Shown: positions 9,276 through 18,034, counted from the stretch's first letter. The stretch: 64,000 nucleotides of DNA from Prevotella sp. P2-180 (GCF_002251435.1 NZ_NPJI01000096.1:1-64000), one strand, 5' to 3'. The notes: generated by a model not told the origin, from the letters alone. Numbers and translations are program-made.

Positions 9276-9917
9276 TTACTTTACACCCTTCAACGCAAGC
9301 AGCTTCTGGTCGTCTTCGCTGATCTTGTCGATCACGTAAGTACCGATGCTGCAAATTTGCATTTCATCGAGAGCGTCAACCATGTTTTTATAAGAAGCAG
9401 TGTCAAGAGGCTTGATGATGATAGTAAGCTTTGGAACCTTCTCACCATCGAGATTACCGTTTTTGATTTCGGCAAGCTCTTTCTGGTAGAGAGAGTCAGC
9501 CATATTGTACTTGAGCTTCTTCTCATCCAACTTCTGTTTTGCCAGCATTATCTTGGCAACCGGTGCAATACCCTCTTCTGTCACGTGGCTGACGAGAGTC
9601 TGACGAATACCGTTCTTACCCCATGTTGTTTCCTTAAGGCATGCGGGGTTGTCATACTGTGGCAAACCTTCAATATAGTAAATCTTATCACTACCAGCAA
9701 GGAAGATGGTGATCGTGTGTGAAGCCTTTGTTGCAGACTTGTCCTGATCGGTCACGTTCTTGTCATTGCTAGGCATCGTCAACTGCATAGCCTGAGGCTT
9801 GCTCAGAGTGGTACACAGCATGAAGAATGTGATAAGAAGCATCATCATGTCCACCATAGGCGTGAAGTCCACGCGGGTGTTCATTTTTTTCTGCTTGCTC
9901 GCTTTTTTCTTTGCCAT
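9276..9917 (-). CDS. exbD: ExbD/TolR-family biopolymer transport protein (second copy)
   Basis: The 213-residue product has a Lys-rich cytoplasmic start and one membrane span that opens with the family pattern V-D-F-T-P-M-V-D-M-M, whose Asp is the proton-carrying residue of ExbD. A periplasmic domain follows. It lies two bases downstream of the other exbD and upstream of tonB. Two diverged ExbD proteins in tandem are usual in Bacteroidota and may form a mixed channel with ExbB. Confidence 0.9.
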   Translation of the reverse strand: MAKKKASKQKKMNTRVDFTPMVDMMMLLITFFMLCTTLSKPQAMQLTMPSNDKNVTDQDKSATKASHTITIFLAGSDKIYYIEGLPQYDNPACLKETTWGKNGIRQTLVSHVTEEGIAPVAKIMLAKQKLDEKKLKYNMADSLYQKELAEIKNGNLDGEKVPKLTIIIKPLDTASYKNMVDALDEMQICSIGTYVIDKISEDDQKLLALKGVK

Positions 9918-9919
9918 GA

Positions 9920-10534
9920 TTATTCCTCCGATGACGTTTTAAGATTTGTAATCAGTTGGTAACGGTTCTGGTTCATATCCTGAAGTTCAGACATCACCGA
10001 CTTAACTACCTTGTAAGGAGTCTTTGCGTCGCACTTGATTGCGAGTCTGATGTCAGGATTGTTGTCTACAGCAGCCTGTACCCACTCTTGAAATTCACTC
10101 ATTCCACCATCGATACTATCGGTGGGGACACCCATTTTCTGGATTACCTTTGCCATCTCTTCTGGTTCAAGGTTCAAGTATTCCGGCATTTTGTTTACTG
10201 GAACACCTACCATTGATTCCTCCTTGAACTTCTTAATCTGTGCCGCATTCAGCGAAACGCCGAACTTGTCGGTAACAGACTGCATGATGGCCAACATGTC
10301 GTTCTTATTGTCAGTTCCGACGAAGATCTGTCCTTCCGGGCTTACAAGAATGTTAAGCACATTCTTTTCCGGAACCTTGACCTCCGACACCGAACTTGGC
10401 GTGGTGACCTGAATAGGCTCTGGCTGCAAGAATGTTGAAGTCAACATGAAGAAGCACAGAAGCAGCGTCATCACGTCTGACATAGGAGTCATGTCAATCC
10501 AGACGTCTTTTTTCTGTATTTTTATTTTACCCAT
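9920..10534 (-). CDS. exbD: ExbD/TolR-family biopolymer transport protein (first copy)
   Basis: The 204-residue product shows the same layout as its neighbour. A basic start with the W-I-D-M-T-P-M-S-D-V motif begins the single membrane span, and a periplasmic domain follows. It differs clearly from the downstream copy outside the membrane segment. It is placed 30 bases after exbB. Confidence 0.9.
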   Translation of the reverse strand: MGKIKIQKKDVWIDMTPMSDVMTLLLCFFMLTSTFLQPEPIQVTTPSSVSEVKVPEKNVLNILVSPEGQIFVGTDNKNDMLAIMQSVTDKFGVSLNAAQIKKFKEESMVGVPVNKMPEYLNLEPEEMAKVIQKMGVPTDSIDGGMSEFQEWVQAAVDNNPDIRLAIKCDAKTPYKVVKSVMSELQDMNQNRYQLITNLKTSSEE

Positions 10535-10563
10535 TATTATTCGCTAATTAAAAGGTAAAACAA

Positions 10564-11394
10564 TTAAGCCTCAGTAGCGTGGTTAACGTCGTATGTTGCA
10601 GCAATAGTGTAACCAACCTCGTCGAGAGCGTATGTGAGCTTGTCGATCTTGTTTGTGAAGAAGTTATAGATAACTACAGCGAACCATGATGTCAAAATAC
10701 CAGAAGCTGTGTTCACAAGGGCCTCAGAAATACCGGCAGAGAGAGCCATAGAGTCAGCACCACCACCTGCAGACAGAGCCTGGAAAGAACGGATCATACC
10801 GAGCACAGTACCGAACAGAGCGGTAAGAGTACCGAGGGTAACGATGGTAGCTACGATTGGGAGGTTCATCTGCAGAGTAGGCATTTCAAGCTGAGTTGCC
10901 TCTTCGTGAGCCTGCTGGATCTTAGCGATTTTCTGAGCCTTCTTCAATGTATTGTTTGCTTCGGCGTCCTTGTAAGCGGTAATAGAAGCGAGAACGACGT
11001 TAGCTACAGAACCCTTCATCTTGTTGCAGAGAGCGATAGCCTCATCGAACTTGCCAGCCTTGATGTACTCTTTCACCTGGATAGTGAACTTGCCGAGGCT
11101 CATTGTACCGAAAGCAGCGCGGAGAGCGAAGAAGCGCTCTACACCGAGGCAGATAACTGAAAGAAGAAGAGTAAGGATAAGACCTACTACGAAACCTCCC
11201 TTATAAACGGTACCCATGAGGTTTACTGGATGACCTGTCGGGTCGTTACCTGCGAAGTTTTCGGGTGCACCGAGAACCTTGAAGTAGAATGTGTAAGCTA
11301 CTACACCACAGATTACGAGGATCCAGATAGCGTTCTTAATACCTTTGAAGCCCGATTTCTTTGCTGGGGCTGCAGCATTTTTTGTTGTTGCCAT
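10564..11394 (-). CDS. exbB: ExbB/MotA/TolQ-family proton channel protein
   Basis: The 276-residue product has an Ala/Lys-rich start, a first membrane span (about 22-42), a second (about 73-93) and the conserved MotA/ExbB block near 175-260 (V-A-T-I-V-T-L-G-T-L-T-A-L-F-G-T-V-L-G-M-I). It is the pentameric channel core that drives TonB with ExbD. It is the first gene of the minus-strand operon. A -7 element (TATCTTTG on the minus strand) lies at 11497-11504, about 100 bases upstream. Confidence 0.92.
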   Translation of the reverse strand: MATTKNAAAPAKKSGFKGIKNAIWILVICGVVAYTFYFKVLGAPENFAGNDPTGHPVNLMGTVYKGGFVVGLILTLLLSVICLGVERFFALRAAFGTMSLGKFTIQVKEYIKAGKFDEAIALCNKMKGSVANVVLASITAYKDAEANNTLKKAQKIAKIQQAHEEATQLEMPTLQMNLPIVATIVTLGTLTALFGTVLGMIRSFQALSAGGGADSMALSAGISEALVNTASGILTSWFAVVIYNFFTNKIDKLTYALDEVGYTIAATYDVNHATEA

Positions 11395-11496
11395 AATTGA
11401 TAATTTTAAATTTTTGTTATTTGTGAATAATATTAATTTTAGTGTCTAAACGAAAGTAGTCTTGCAATAAATGTCTTTCTTTTCTTTTTCAAGGGA

Positions 11497-11504
11497 CAAA
11501 GATA
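11497..11504 (-). promoter_or_regulatory. -7 element upstream of the exbB operon
   Basis: The minus strand reads TATCTTTG. No canonical -33 TTTG is found 19-21 bases upstream, so the call is tentative. Confidence 0.4.
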
Positions 11505-11594
11505 ACAAAATACTCACAGACGAAGAAGAAAATTACAAGTTTTAACACTAACTTTTTTCATTATTAGTAAGAAAGTGTCGATATTACGTGCTTT

Positions 11595-12788
11595 TTACTT
11601 CAATTCGGCCAAAGATTCCTTGATTCTTCTCATTGCTTCGCGGATATTGTCGTCGCTGGTGGCATAGCTCATGCGGAAGCATTCCGGGTCGCCGAAGGCA
11701 TCGCCGCCTACAGTTGCCACATGTCCTTTTTCGAGAAGGTAGAGAGCGAGGTCTGTCGAGTTTTTCACCACTGTGGTACCATCACTCTTGCCGAAGAAGC
11801 TGCTGCACTTGGGGAAGAGATAGAAGGCTCCTTCGGGCACATTAACTTCCAGTCCTGGTATATCCTTGGCTAACTCTACTATAAGATTGCGACGGCGTTC
11901 GAAGGCCTGACGCATCTGCTCCACACACTCCTGCGATGACACATACGCGAACTCCGCTGCCTTCTGGCTTACAGAGCAAGGTCCGCTGGTATACTGCCCC
12001 TGCAGTTTGTTACATCCCTTAACGATCCACTCAGGGGCGGCTATATAACCTATTCGCCAACCAGTCATGGCATAAGCCTTTGAGACACCGTTTACGATGA
12101 TGGCACGTTCTTTCATGCCTTCAAACTGTGCGATGCTCTCATGGCGTCCTATGTAGTTGATGTGCTCGTATATCTCATCGGCCAGTACGAAGAGGTCTTC
12201 ATGCTGCTTGATGACATCTGCAAGCCCAGCCAGTTCTTCCTTTGAATACACGCTTCCTGTTGGGTTGCTCGGTGAGCAGAGTATAATAAGGCGTGTCTTT
12301 GGTGTGATGGCAGCTTCGAGTTGTTCGGGCGTCATCTTAAAGTTTTGGTCAAAGCCAGCCTCTACGATCACCGGATTTCCGCCAGCCAATTTCACCATCT
12401 GTGGGTATGACACCCAATATGGGGCAGGAATAATCACCTCGTCTCCTGGATTGACGAGAGCCATTACAGTGTTGCATACGCTTTGCTTTGCTCCGTTGGA
12501 CACGAGGATTTCGTTGACGCTATAGTCAAGGTTGTTTTCGTTCTTGAGTTTGGCTACGATAGCCTTTCTCAGGTCAGGGTATCCTGGTACAGGTGAGTAC
12601 CTTGAGTAGTTTTCGTCTACAGCTTTTTTTGCAGCCTCCTTGATATGGTCTGGAGTATTGAAATCGGGTTCTCCAACGCTCATGTTAATGACGTCGATTC
12701 CCTGTGCTTTCATTTCACTGCTTTTCTGTGACATTGCCAACGTGGCTGAAGGAGCCAGACGTTGCAGACGGTCAGATAACTGTGCCAT
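11595..12788 (-). CDS. aspC: Class I aminotransferase, aspartate aminotransferase type
   Basis: The 397-residue protein is a fold-type I PLP enzyme of the Bacteroidota/Thermus aspartate aminotransferase group. It shows S-V-G-E-P-D-F near the start, S-P-S-N-P-T-G-S, the Asp of L-A-D-E-I-Y, the PLP-binding Lys237 in S-K-A-Y-A-M-T-G-W-R and the closing R-M-S-Y-A-T-S. It would transfer the amino group between aspartate and 2-oxoglutarate. The start MAQLSDR at 12788 is chosen because a -7 element lies at 12819-12826. Exact substrate range cannot be read from the sequence. Confidence 0.9.
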   Translation of the reverse strand: MAQLSDRLQRLAPSATLAMSQKSSEMKAQGIDVINMSVGEPDFNTPDHIKEAAKKAVDENYSRYSPVPGYPDLRKAIVAKLKNENNLDYSVNEILVSNGAKQSVCNTVMALVNPGDEVIIPAPYWVSYPQMVKLAGGNPVIVEAGFDQNFKMTPEQLEAAITPKTRLIILCSPSNPTGSVYSKEELAGLADVIKQHEDLFVLADEIYEHINYIGRHESIAQFEGMKERAIIVNGVSKAYAMTGWRIGYIAAPEWIVKGCNKLQGQYTSGPCSVSQKAAEFAYVSSQECVEQMRQAFERRRNLIVELAKDIPGLEVNVPEGAFYLFPKCSSFFGKSDGTTVVKNSTDLALYLLEKGHVATVGGDAFGDPECFRMSYATSDDNIREAMRRIKESLAELK

Positions 12789-12818
12789 AATTTTTGGTGT
12801 TATTGTGTTTTTATTGTG

Positions 12819-12826
12819 CAAAAGTA
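12819..12826 (-). promoter_or_regulatory. -7 element upstream of aspC
   Basis: The minus strand reads TACTTTTG, a full match to TAnnTTTG, about 30 bases before the chosen ATG. The -33 region is weak. Confidence 0.5.
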
Positions 12827-12908
12827 ATAATTTTATTCGTTAATCGAAAGAAATATTCGATTTTTTTTGCCGTTTTGCTTATTTTTTTTTGGTTTTGATG
12901 GAAAAATA

Positions 12909-14117
12909 TCACAGGTGAAGGGTATGTCCCATACGGTCTTTCTTTGTCTTGAGATATTTGTAGTCGTACTCGTTTGGTTTTACTTCAATGGGTACATTCT
13001 CTACTATCTCTAAACCATAGGCCTCAAGTCCCACACGCTTGGTAGGGTTGTTGGTCATGAGTCTCATCTTGTGTACACCGAGATGTCTAAGCATCTGTGC
13101 TCCGCATCCATAGTCTCGCTCGTCTGGTTTGAATCCGAGGTGGATATTGGCTTCTACGGTGTCTAATCCTTCTTCCTGTAGTTTGTATGCCGCAATTTTG
13201 TTCATCAGTCCGATGCCTCTTCCTTCTTGCTGCATATAAATGAGCACTCCCTTTCCTTCTTCTTCAATCATCTGCATTGCCTTGTGGAGTTGTTCTCCGC
13301 AGTCGCATCGCTTGCTACCGAGTATGTCGCCGGTGGCGCATGAGGAGTGAACCCTTACGAGTATCGGTTCGTCTTCTTTCCATTCTCCCTTTATGAGTGC
13401 CATATGCTCAAGTCCGGTGGAAGTCTGTTTGAAGGGCACGAGTTTGAAGTGTCCGTACTGTGTAGGCATATCAGCCATATTGCCTACCTCTATGAGCGAT
13501 TCTTTTGCCAGTCGATATGCTATGAGGTCTTTTATGGTGATGATATGCATCTTGTGTATTTCGGCAAATTTCATGAGGTCTGGCATGCGTGCCATTGTCC
13601 CGTCATCGTTCATGATTTCCATGAGTGCGGCTGCGGGATATAGTCCTGAGAGTTTACAAAGGTCGACGGCAGCCTCGGTATGCCCTGACCTGCGCAGTAC
13701 GCCCATGTCTTGTGCGTAAAGAGGATTGATATGCCCAGGCCGTCCGAAGGTTTCAGGACGTGATGTTGGGTCTGCCAGTGCCTTTATGGTGGCGGCTCGG
13801 TCGTGTGCGGAGACACCTGTTGTGCAGCCTTCGAGTTTATCGATGGTCACTGTGAATGGAGTGCCGAGCATGGATGTGTTGTCGCTAACCTGGTGCGGTA
13901 AGTCAAGTTCTTCGCTTCTCTTTATGGTGATGGGAGCGCACAATACTCCACGTGCATACTTAAGCATGAAGTTCACGTCTTCTGGCGTAATCTTCTCTGC
14001 AGCAATAATCAGGTCGCCTTCATTCTCACGATCTTCGTCATCAACCACGATAACGAACCGACCTTGGCGGAAGTCTTCAAGAGCTTCCTCTATACTACTT
14101 ATCTTCATTTCTGCCAT
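12909..14117 (-). CDS. ribBA: Bifunctional DHBP synthase / GTP cyclohydrolase II
   Basis: This 402-residue fusion catalyses the two entry steps of riboflavin synthesis. The N-terminal RibB half (about 1-205) has [19 protein letters not shown] and H-T-E-A-A-V-D-L, and makes dihydroxybutanone phosphate from ribulose 5-phosphate. The C-terminal RibA half has the zinc cysteines in [17 protein letters not shown] and the Q-Q-E-G-R-G-I-G-L motif, and opens the GTP ring. The start MAEMKIS at 14117 leaves 60 bases after the upstream permease gene, with which it may be co-transcribed. No FMN riboswitch was seen. Confidence 0.95.
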   Translation of the reverse strand: MAEMKISSIEEALEDFRQGRFVIVVDDEDRENEGDLIIAAEKITPEDVNFMLKYARGVLCAPITIKRSEELDLPHQVSDNTSMLGTPFTVTIDKLEGCTTGVSAHDRAATIKALADPTSRPETFGRPGHINPLYAQDMGVLRRSGHTEAAVDLCKLSGLYPAAALMEIMNDDGTMARMPDLMKFAEIHKMHIITIKDLIAYRLAKESLIEVGNMADMPTQYGHFKLVPFKQTSTGLEHMALIKGEWKEDEPILVRVHSSCATGDILGSKRCDCGEQLHKAMQMIEEEGKGVLIYMQQEGRGIGLMNKIAAYKLQEEGLDTVEANIHLGFKPDERDYGCGAQMLRHLGVHKMRLMTNNPTKRVGLEAYGLEIVENVPIEVKPNEYDYKYLKTKKDRMGHTLHL

Positions 14118-14176
14118 ATATATATAATATAATAAGGTGTAAATACTAATCACTACCTTCCACCCTCAAAAACTCC

Positions 14177-16078
14177 TCACTCCTCATTTCTCATTTCCTC
14201 TATTCTCCTGCATATATCCTCGTTAGTCGCTCTGATGACTCTCAGGTCACGAAGCAGACGCAGTCTAAATCGCCACATTCTCAAGTAGAAGAACAATCCC
14301 AGTGGTAGCAATATGCCTGTCACGGCGTTCAGCCAACGGCGGCGGAATGGACGTGTGTGTGCATGCGTGGCTATCACCGGATAGCGGTTGAGATAAGTCA
14401 GGATTGCCTTGTCTTTGGTGTTGGAGAGGTCGTCGATTACTGCTTCGAGTTCCTCGTTGATGTCTCTTATCTGCCTGTCGTCGCCTTCTTGGAAGAACAC
14501 CTTTATGGGGTTTGGAGCTTTCAGAAGGCTATGGCGTTGTGAGTAGTCCACTATGTCCGCAGTGATACGGTTCAGTTTCTCTGCGTTGATAGTATATTGC
14601 GGATCGTGTATTATCACTTCTTTCTTGAATATGTGTCGTTTATTTCTAAGTCCGAACATTTTTCTGAAGAAAGATTTGTAAACATCCATGTTAAACACCA
14701 CGGAGTCTTTGTTAGCCTTATAGGTGAAGAACACGGCAAGCGGTGCAAGTATGGCAGTAGAAATCCACTTACCGAACAGCACTGTCCAGTTGTCGTCGCG
14801 TGCCATTCTCATTCCCGAGAAGTCGAAGATGTAATAAACGATGAACACCAATACAGAGATGATAACCGGCACTCCAAGTCCTCCCTTTCTTATGATGGCT
14901 CCCAAAGGGGCGCCTATGAAGAAGAATACGATACAGAGTAGCGACAGTGTGATTTTTCCATAAGCCTCTATCTCGTGTAGTCTCTCCTGTCGGTTAATGG
15001 CATAGGAGTAGTCGCCCTTCATGCTTATCTCGGCGGCGTTCATTCCAATGGAAGACAAAGCTATACGTGAGATTTCTTGCTTCTCTTCTGGTTTGTGGGC
15101 GAGATAGAGACTGTCGAAGTCAATCTTCTTCGCAGCTTTCTCGGCCTTTACCGAGTCGTCTTTAGTCAAGCCGGGAATATTAAACACGGTTTGCTTTGCC
15201 TGAGTATAGTATGCTCTTCCCACCGAGTCGTTAAACTCTCTTATGGAGTCGAGATCGTGTCGTATTTTCGCAAGGCTTTTCGACCTTGCGTCGCTTGCAA
15301 TGCCGGTCACGTCGGCAAGATTAAAGCCACCGTCGAAGTCGAGCACTATACGTTTTGTAGAAAAAGTCTCCCTTCTGTACGGGACGTTGGCACTTCCCGC
15401 GAGGTCTTGAGATCTCATGTTTTCGAACCATTCTCCACTATAAAGTGTGAGCAACAAGTGTTTCTTTTCGGCTGTTGACTGGAGCATTCCAGAGTCTGCA
15501 AGTATGATGGCGGCATCTTCATATCCGCCATTCATACGGTATATCATGATACCATAGAGTTTTCCGGTATTAAGGTCTTTCTGCTGCACATAAAGGTTAC
15601 AATTAGGTATTCCGTCATAGAATACTCCTTCTGGAATTTCCAATTCTGGACTTTTCTGTTTCATCGACAGCAGCAGTTGCGCGAACGATTTGTTAGCATC
15701 TGGGGCCACCACGTTTTGGAAATAAAAAGAGCATCCGCATATCAGTGTCACTATAACAATAAGTGAACGGAAAGTTTGCATAAGCGATATGCCCGCAGCT
15801 TTGATGGCGGTAAGCTCAGAACTCTCTCCCAGGTTACCAAAGGTGATGAGCGAAGATAGCAGTATCGCCAATGGGAAGGCCTGTGGCATAAGCATCAGAC
15901 CCATATACCAGAAGAACTGCGCAAGTATTTCGAGCGAGAGGCCTTTACCTATAAGTTCGTCCACATATCGCCAAAGGAATTGCATCATCAGCACAAACTG
16001 GCAGATGAAGAACGTTCCGACGAAAAGCAGTCCGAACTGCTTAGCTATGAAGATATCAAGTTTCTTTATTCTAATCAT
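14177..16078 (-). CDS. LptF/LptG (YjgP/YjgQ) family permease
   Basis: The 633-residue inner-membrane protein starts with K-K-L-D-I-F-I-A-K-Q-F-G, typical of the family, and has three spans in its first 130 residues. A large periplasmic domain follows, then three more spans (about 385-475) and a long cytoplasmic tail with a hydrophobic segment near 590. The family forms, with LptB, the transporter that extracts lipopolysaccharide from the inner membrane. The Bacteroidota member is longer than the 350-370 residues of E. coli LptF/G because of the tail. The start MIRIKK at 16078 leaves room for the -7 element at 16118-16125. Confidence 0.88.
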   Translation of the reverse strand: MIRIKKLDIFIAKQFGLLFVGTFFICQFVLMMQFLWRYVDELIGKGLSLEILAQFFWYMGLMLMPQAFPLAILLSSLITFGNLGESSELTAIKAAGISLMQTFRSLIVIVTLICGCSFYFQNVVAPDANKSFAQLLLSMKQKSPELEIPEGVFYDGIPNCNLYVQQKDLNTGKLYGIMIYRMNGGYEDAAIILADSGMLQSTAEKKHLLLTLYSGEWFENMRSQDLAGSANVPYRRETFSTKRIVLDFDGGFNLADVTGIASDARSKSLAKIRHDLDSIREFNDSVGRAYYTQAKQTVFNIPGLTKDDSVKAEKAAKKIDFDSLYLAHKPEEKQEISRIALSSIGMNAAEISMKGDYSYAINRQERLHEIEAYGKITLSLLCIVFFFIGAPLGAIIRKGGLGVPVIISVLVFIVYYIFDFSGMRMARDDNWTVLFGKWISTAILAPLAVFFTYKANKDSVVFNMDVYKSFFRKMFGLRNKRHIFKKEVIIHDPQYTINAEKLNRITADIVDYSQRHSLLKAPNPIKVFFQEGDDRQIRDINEELEAVIDDLSNTKDKAILTYLNRYPVIATHAHTRPFRRRWLNAVTGILLPLGLFFYLRMWRFRLRLLRDLRVIRATNEDICRRIEEMRNEE

Positions 16079-16117
16079 TCGCGTGCGAACCCTTATTAAA
16101 TATAGGATTTCGGGCTG

Positions 16118-16125
16118 CAAAGTTA
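16118..16125 (-). promoter_or_regulatory. -7 element upstream of the LptF/G-type gene
   Basis: The minus strand reads TAACTTTG, matching TAnnTTTG, 40 bases before the chosen start. No clear -33 element. Confidence 0.45.
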
Positions 16126-16225
16126 GCACAAAAAATCCGTTCCACGAAATAAATGCGGAACAAATCCCTTGTTAGCGCTTGTATTTAGCAAAATTTTGCC
16201 ACTAAAGAGTAATATTTATACCCTA

Positions 16226-16624
16226 TTACAGGCCGCTAACATTGTGCAGTCTGTTGAGATTGTCAGCCCACACACCTTTCATATAGTCGTAGTCGTCCTC
16301 GTCCACATGGTCGGTAATGAGAAGTGTGAGCTTGCCCGAGAAGTCACTTTTCCCTACCCGTAACTCCCAGAAATCATCGTCGGAAGGATTTACGTCCCAT
16401 TTCAGGCGGATGAAGCTGTTTTCTCGTCTTTCAATAATTACCGAGGTCCGTATATCCTGTTGTGTCCATACTTCCCCCCATGTAAAAGTCATTACGCCAT
16501 CAACTTCTTCCACATAGTCGGCCATCCATTTGCTCAGCCCATGTGCATTTCCTATTAATCCCCATACTATCGACTCTGATTTTGACGAAAGAGGATATTC
16601 AATTTCGAGTTTCTTTTTATTCAT
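16226..16624 (-). CDS. START-like domain protein (AHSA1/Bet v 1 fold)
   Basis: The 132-residue soluble protein fits the START-like family common in Bacteroidota: a strand start (K-L-E-I-E-Y-P-L), a W-G-L-I-G segment, the L-S-K-W-M-A-D-Y-V helix, repeated strands rich in Trp and Phe, and a long C-terminal helix (W-A-D-N-L-N-R-L). The fold makes a cavity for hydrophobic ligands, but no ligand is known. It is transcribed divergently from tRNA-Met. Its leader begins with a small hairpin (16649-16664). Confidence 0.8.
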   Translation of the reverse strand: MNKKKLEIEYPLSSKSESIVWGLIGNAHGLSKWMADYVEEVDGVMTFTWGEVWTQQDIRTSVIIERRENSFIRLKWDVNPSDDDFWELRVGKSDFSGKLTLLITDHVDEDDYDYMKGVWADNLNRLHNVSGL

Positions 16625-16648
16625 ATCTTTAGTATTTTAGATTGGGAC

Positions 16649-16664
16649 AACGGGGAAACCCGTT
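16649..16664 (-). promoter_or_regulatory. 5'-end stem-loop in the START-like mRNA leader
   Basis: AACGGG pairs with CCCGTT around a four-base loop. It would sit within a few bases of the predicted transcription start (about 16667), a position suited to protecting mRNA from decay. Confidence 0.4.
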
Positions 16665-16673
16665 ATTTCGCTA

Positions 16674-16705
16674 CAAAAATACGAAAATTTATTCATTTAT
16701 TGAAA
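16674..16705 (-). promoter_or_regulatory. Promoter of the START-like gene
   Basis: The minus strand has TTTC at 16705-16702 (one mismatch to TTTG), a 20-base spacer and TATTTTTG at 16681-16674. Confidence 0.5.
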
Positions 16706-16720
16706 TTTTCCTGGAAAAAA

Positions 16721-16752
16721 TTTGGTAGTTTAATGAAAATGTAGTACCTTTG
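16721..16752 (+). promoter_or_regulatory. Consensus promoter of tRNA-Met
   Basis: TTTG at 16721-16724, exactly 20 bases, then TACCTTTG at 16745-16752. The tRNA begins 21 bases further on. Confidence 0.85.
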
Positions 16753-16772
16753 CACCCGCAATCAGGAAATAT

Positions 16773-16849
16773 GGCGGGATAGCTCAGCTGGTTAGAGCGT
16801 CGGATTCATAATCCGGAGGTCGTGGGTTCGGGTCCCACCCCCGCTACCA
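16773..16849 (+). tRNA. tRNA-Met (CAU anticodon), elongator type
   Basis: The cloverleaf is clear: acceptor GGCGGGA, D-arm GCTC...GAGC, anticodon stem TCGGA/TCCGG around a CAT loop, T-arm GTGGG-TTCGGGT-CCCAC, and an encoded CCA at 16847-16849. The 1-72 pair is G-U and the last acceptor pair is A-C, a mismatch. An Ile-CAU (lysidine) tRNA also carries this anticodon; the closeness to other Bacteroidota elongator Met tRNAs is from memory, so Met is favoured but not proven. Confidence 0.85.
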
Positions 16850-16859
16850 TATTAATAAA

Positions 16860-16891
16860 AGAGAGTCTCAATTGTCGAGTCTCTCTTTTTT
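16860..16891 (+). terminator. Terminator of tRNA-Met
   Basis: AGAGAGTCTC pairs with GAGTCTCTCT with one T-T mismatch, followed by TTTTT. Confidence 0.8.
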
Positions 16892-17429
16892 ATATTTGTT
16901 GTTGACAACATTTATTTCTTCTTGAAATAAGCGAATTATGACTATTTGAAGGTGTAAAAAATAGAAGGAAAAGGGTGAATAATGATTTGTTACCCTAACA
17001 TTCTTGATAATTATCCCATATAAATGGCAAAGTCGTAGTAATTTTGCATCGTCAAAACAAGACATCAACAACATAGCGGATTTACAACAATAATACCTAT
17101 TTGGTTTTAACTTATATAGCAATAAAGGCAAAAGATTGTAGAAAAAAGGTTACATTGGTTTAGATTTTTTTAGAAAAGAAAAAAAAGTAATTTAAATTAA
17201 TCAACACCCTCGTCGTGATGACGAGGGCGTTTTTGCATGCCTCCTTCCATCCAATCTTCCTGAACGATGTCACACACGACATGGCAGTCATCAAACCAGC
17301 TTACCTTGGAAAAACGAATGAAAAGCACATTCTGTATATGAGAAAAAACTGAAAATTCCCATATAATTATAATAATATAAGGTGGAAATGTTAAGCAAAT
17401 GTTAAAGTCAAAAAAAAGTTGCCGAAATA
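16892..17429. other. Gene-poor AT-rich intergenic region with an orphan terminator
   Basis: No convincing gene is seen. The left part (to about 17200) is very AT-rich and has a lone TAATTTTG at 17039-17046 without a -33 element. A strong terminator lies at 17205-17234. A GC-richer patch (17205-17340) contains an open minus-strand frame of 43 codons from a GTG at 17328 to a TAA at 17197, which may be chance. Confidence 0.5.
17205..17234 (+). terminator. Orphan rho-independent terminator
   Basis: CCCTCGTC pairs perfectly with GACGAGGG around GTGAT, followed by CG and TTTTT. The nearest plus-strand gene upstream is the tRNA, which already has its own terminator, so this one may end an unseen small RNA or be a leftover. 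Confidence 0.7.
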
Positions 17430-17461
17430 TTTGGAGCGTATAAAGAAATGCACTACCTTTG
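17430..17461 (+). promoter_or_regulatory. Consensus promoter of the DUF3836-ABC-GntR operon
   Basis: TTTG at 17430-17433, exactly 20 bases, then TACCTTTG at 17454-17461. Transcription should start near 17468. Confidence 0.85.
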
Positions 17462-17462
17462 C

Positions 17463-17486
17463 AGTGTTCTATTAAAGTAGTACACT
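17463..17486 (+). promoter_or_regulatory. Likely operator of the YtrA-type GntR repressor
   Basis: AGTGTT and TACACT form a near-perfect dyad with a 12-base spacer, placed over the predicted transcription start. It closely resembles the AGTGTA-N13-TACACT site that I recall for Bacillus YtrA. The operon's last gene encodes a repressor of that subfamily. Confidence 0.55.
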
Positions 17487-17548
17487 ACTACAGACATGGA
17501 CACTGTGACTTTTAACAATGAAAATAAACAATTAAAAAGAATACGATT

Positions 17549-18034
17549 ATGAACACAATCATCACAGTTACGACAATTATGTCAATGTACATGAATCTGA
17601 CAACAGACGTAGAAAACAACAAGCACTGCTATAACGCCGAAATAGAAAACGGTCGTATCAATGCTATAGAGGTATATGACAAGAAGGGTGAATATATCAC
17701 GGCAAGCCTGAAACGCCTCTACACATACGACGAAGAAAACCGCCTGGTGATGCGTGAGACACTGAAATGGAACAAGGAGACCATGTCGTGGGAAAAGCAC
17801 AGCTGCCTCTGCTACAACTACAATCCCGAAGGCTACACAATAGAGAAGCGATTCTGGAACGAAACCAAGCACGACTACGCCGAGGCTAAGGAATACAGCC
17901 ACTATATGGTGCTGATGGACAACGTGCTGGCAGTAAACAGCTATAAGCTGGACGAGAATAGCGGTGAGTTTGCCTTGGCTGACAACATGCTCGTGATGAC
18001 ATCAGACACTAACAAGCTGTTGGTAGAAGATTAA
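17549..18034 (+). CDS. DUF3836-like small protein heading an ABC operon
   Basis: The 161-residue product has a short hydrophobic start (about 1-17) that could be a weak signal peptide, then repeated Y-D-x-x-x-x-L and W-x-x-x-x-x-x-W patterns (L-Y-T-Y-D-E-E-N-R-L; L-K-W-N-K-E-T-M-S-W) typical of DUF3836 proteins of Bacteroides and Prevotella. The function of that family is unknown. It is the first gene after the operon promoter and precedes the ABC ATPase by 72 bases, so it is probably controlled by the GntR repressor. The family assignment is from memory of the pattern and not certain. Confidence 0.6.
   Translation: MNTIITVTTIMSMYMNLTTDVENNKHCYNAEIENGRINAIEVYDKKGEYITASLKRLYTYDEENRLVMRETLKWNKETMSWEKHSCLCYNYNPEGYTIEKRFWNETKHDYAEAKEYSHYMVLMDNVLAVNSYKLDENSGEFALADNMLVMTSDTNKLLVED

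Noticed and set aside
12822..14117. FMN riboswitch before ribBA
   Set aside because: Only 60 bases separate ribBA from the upstream gene and they show no conserved RFN structure.
16868..17131. 87-codon minus-strand frame after tRNA-Met
   Set aside because: It begins in AT-rich DNA without a promoter, is rich in Tyr, Leu and Phe from composition, and ends inside the tRNA terminator.
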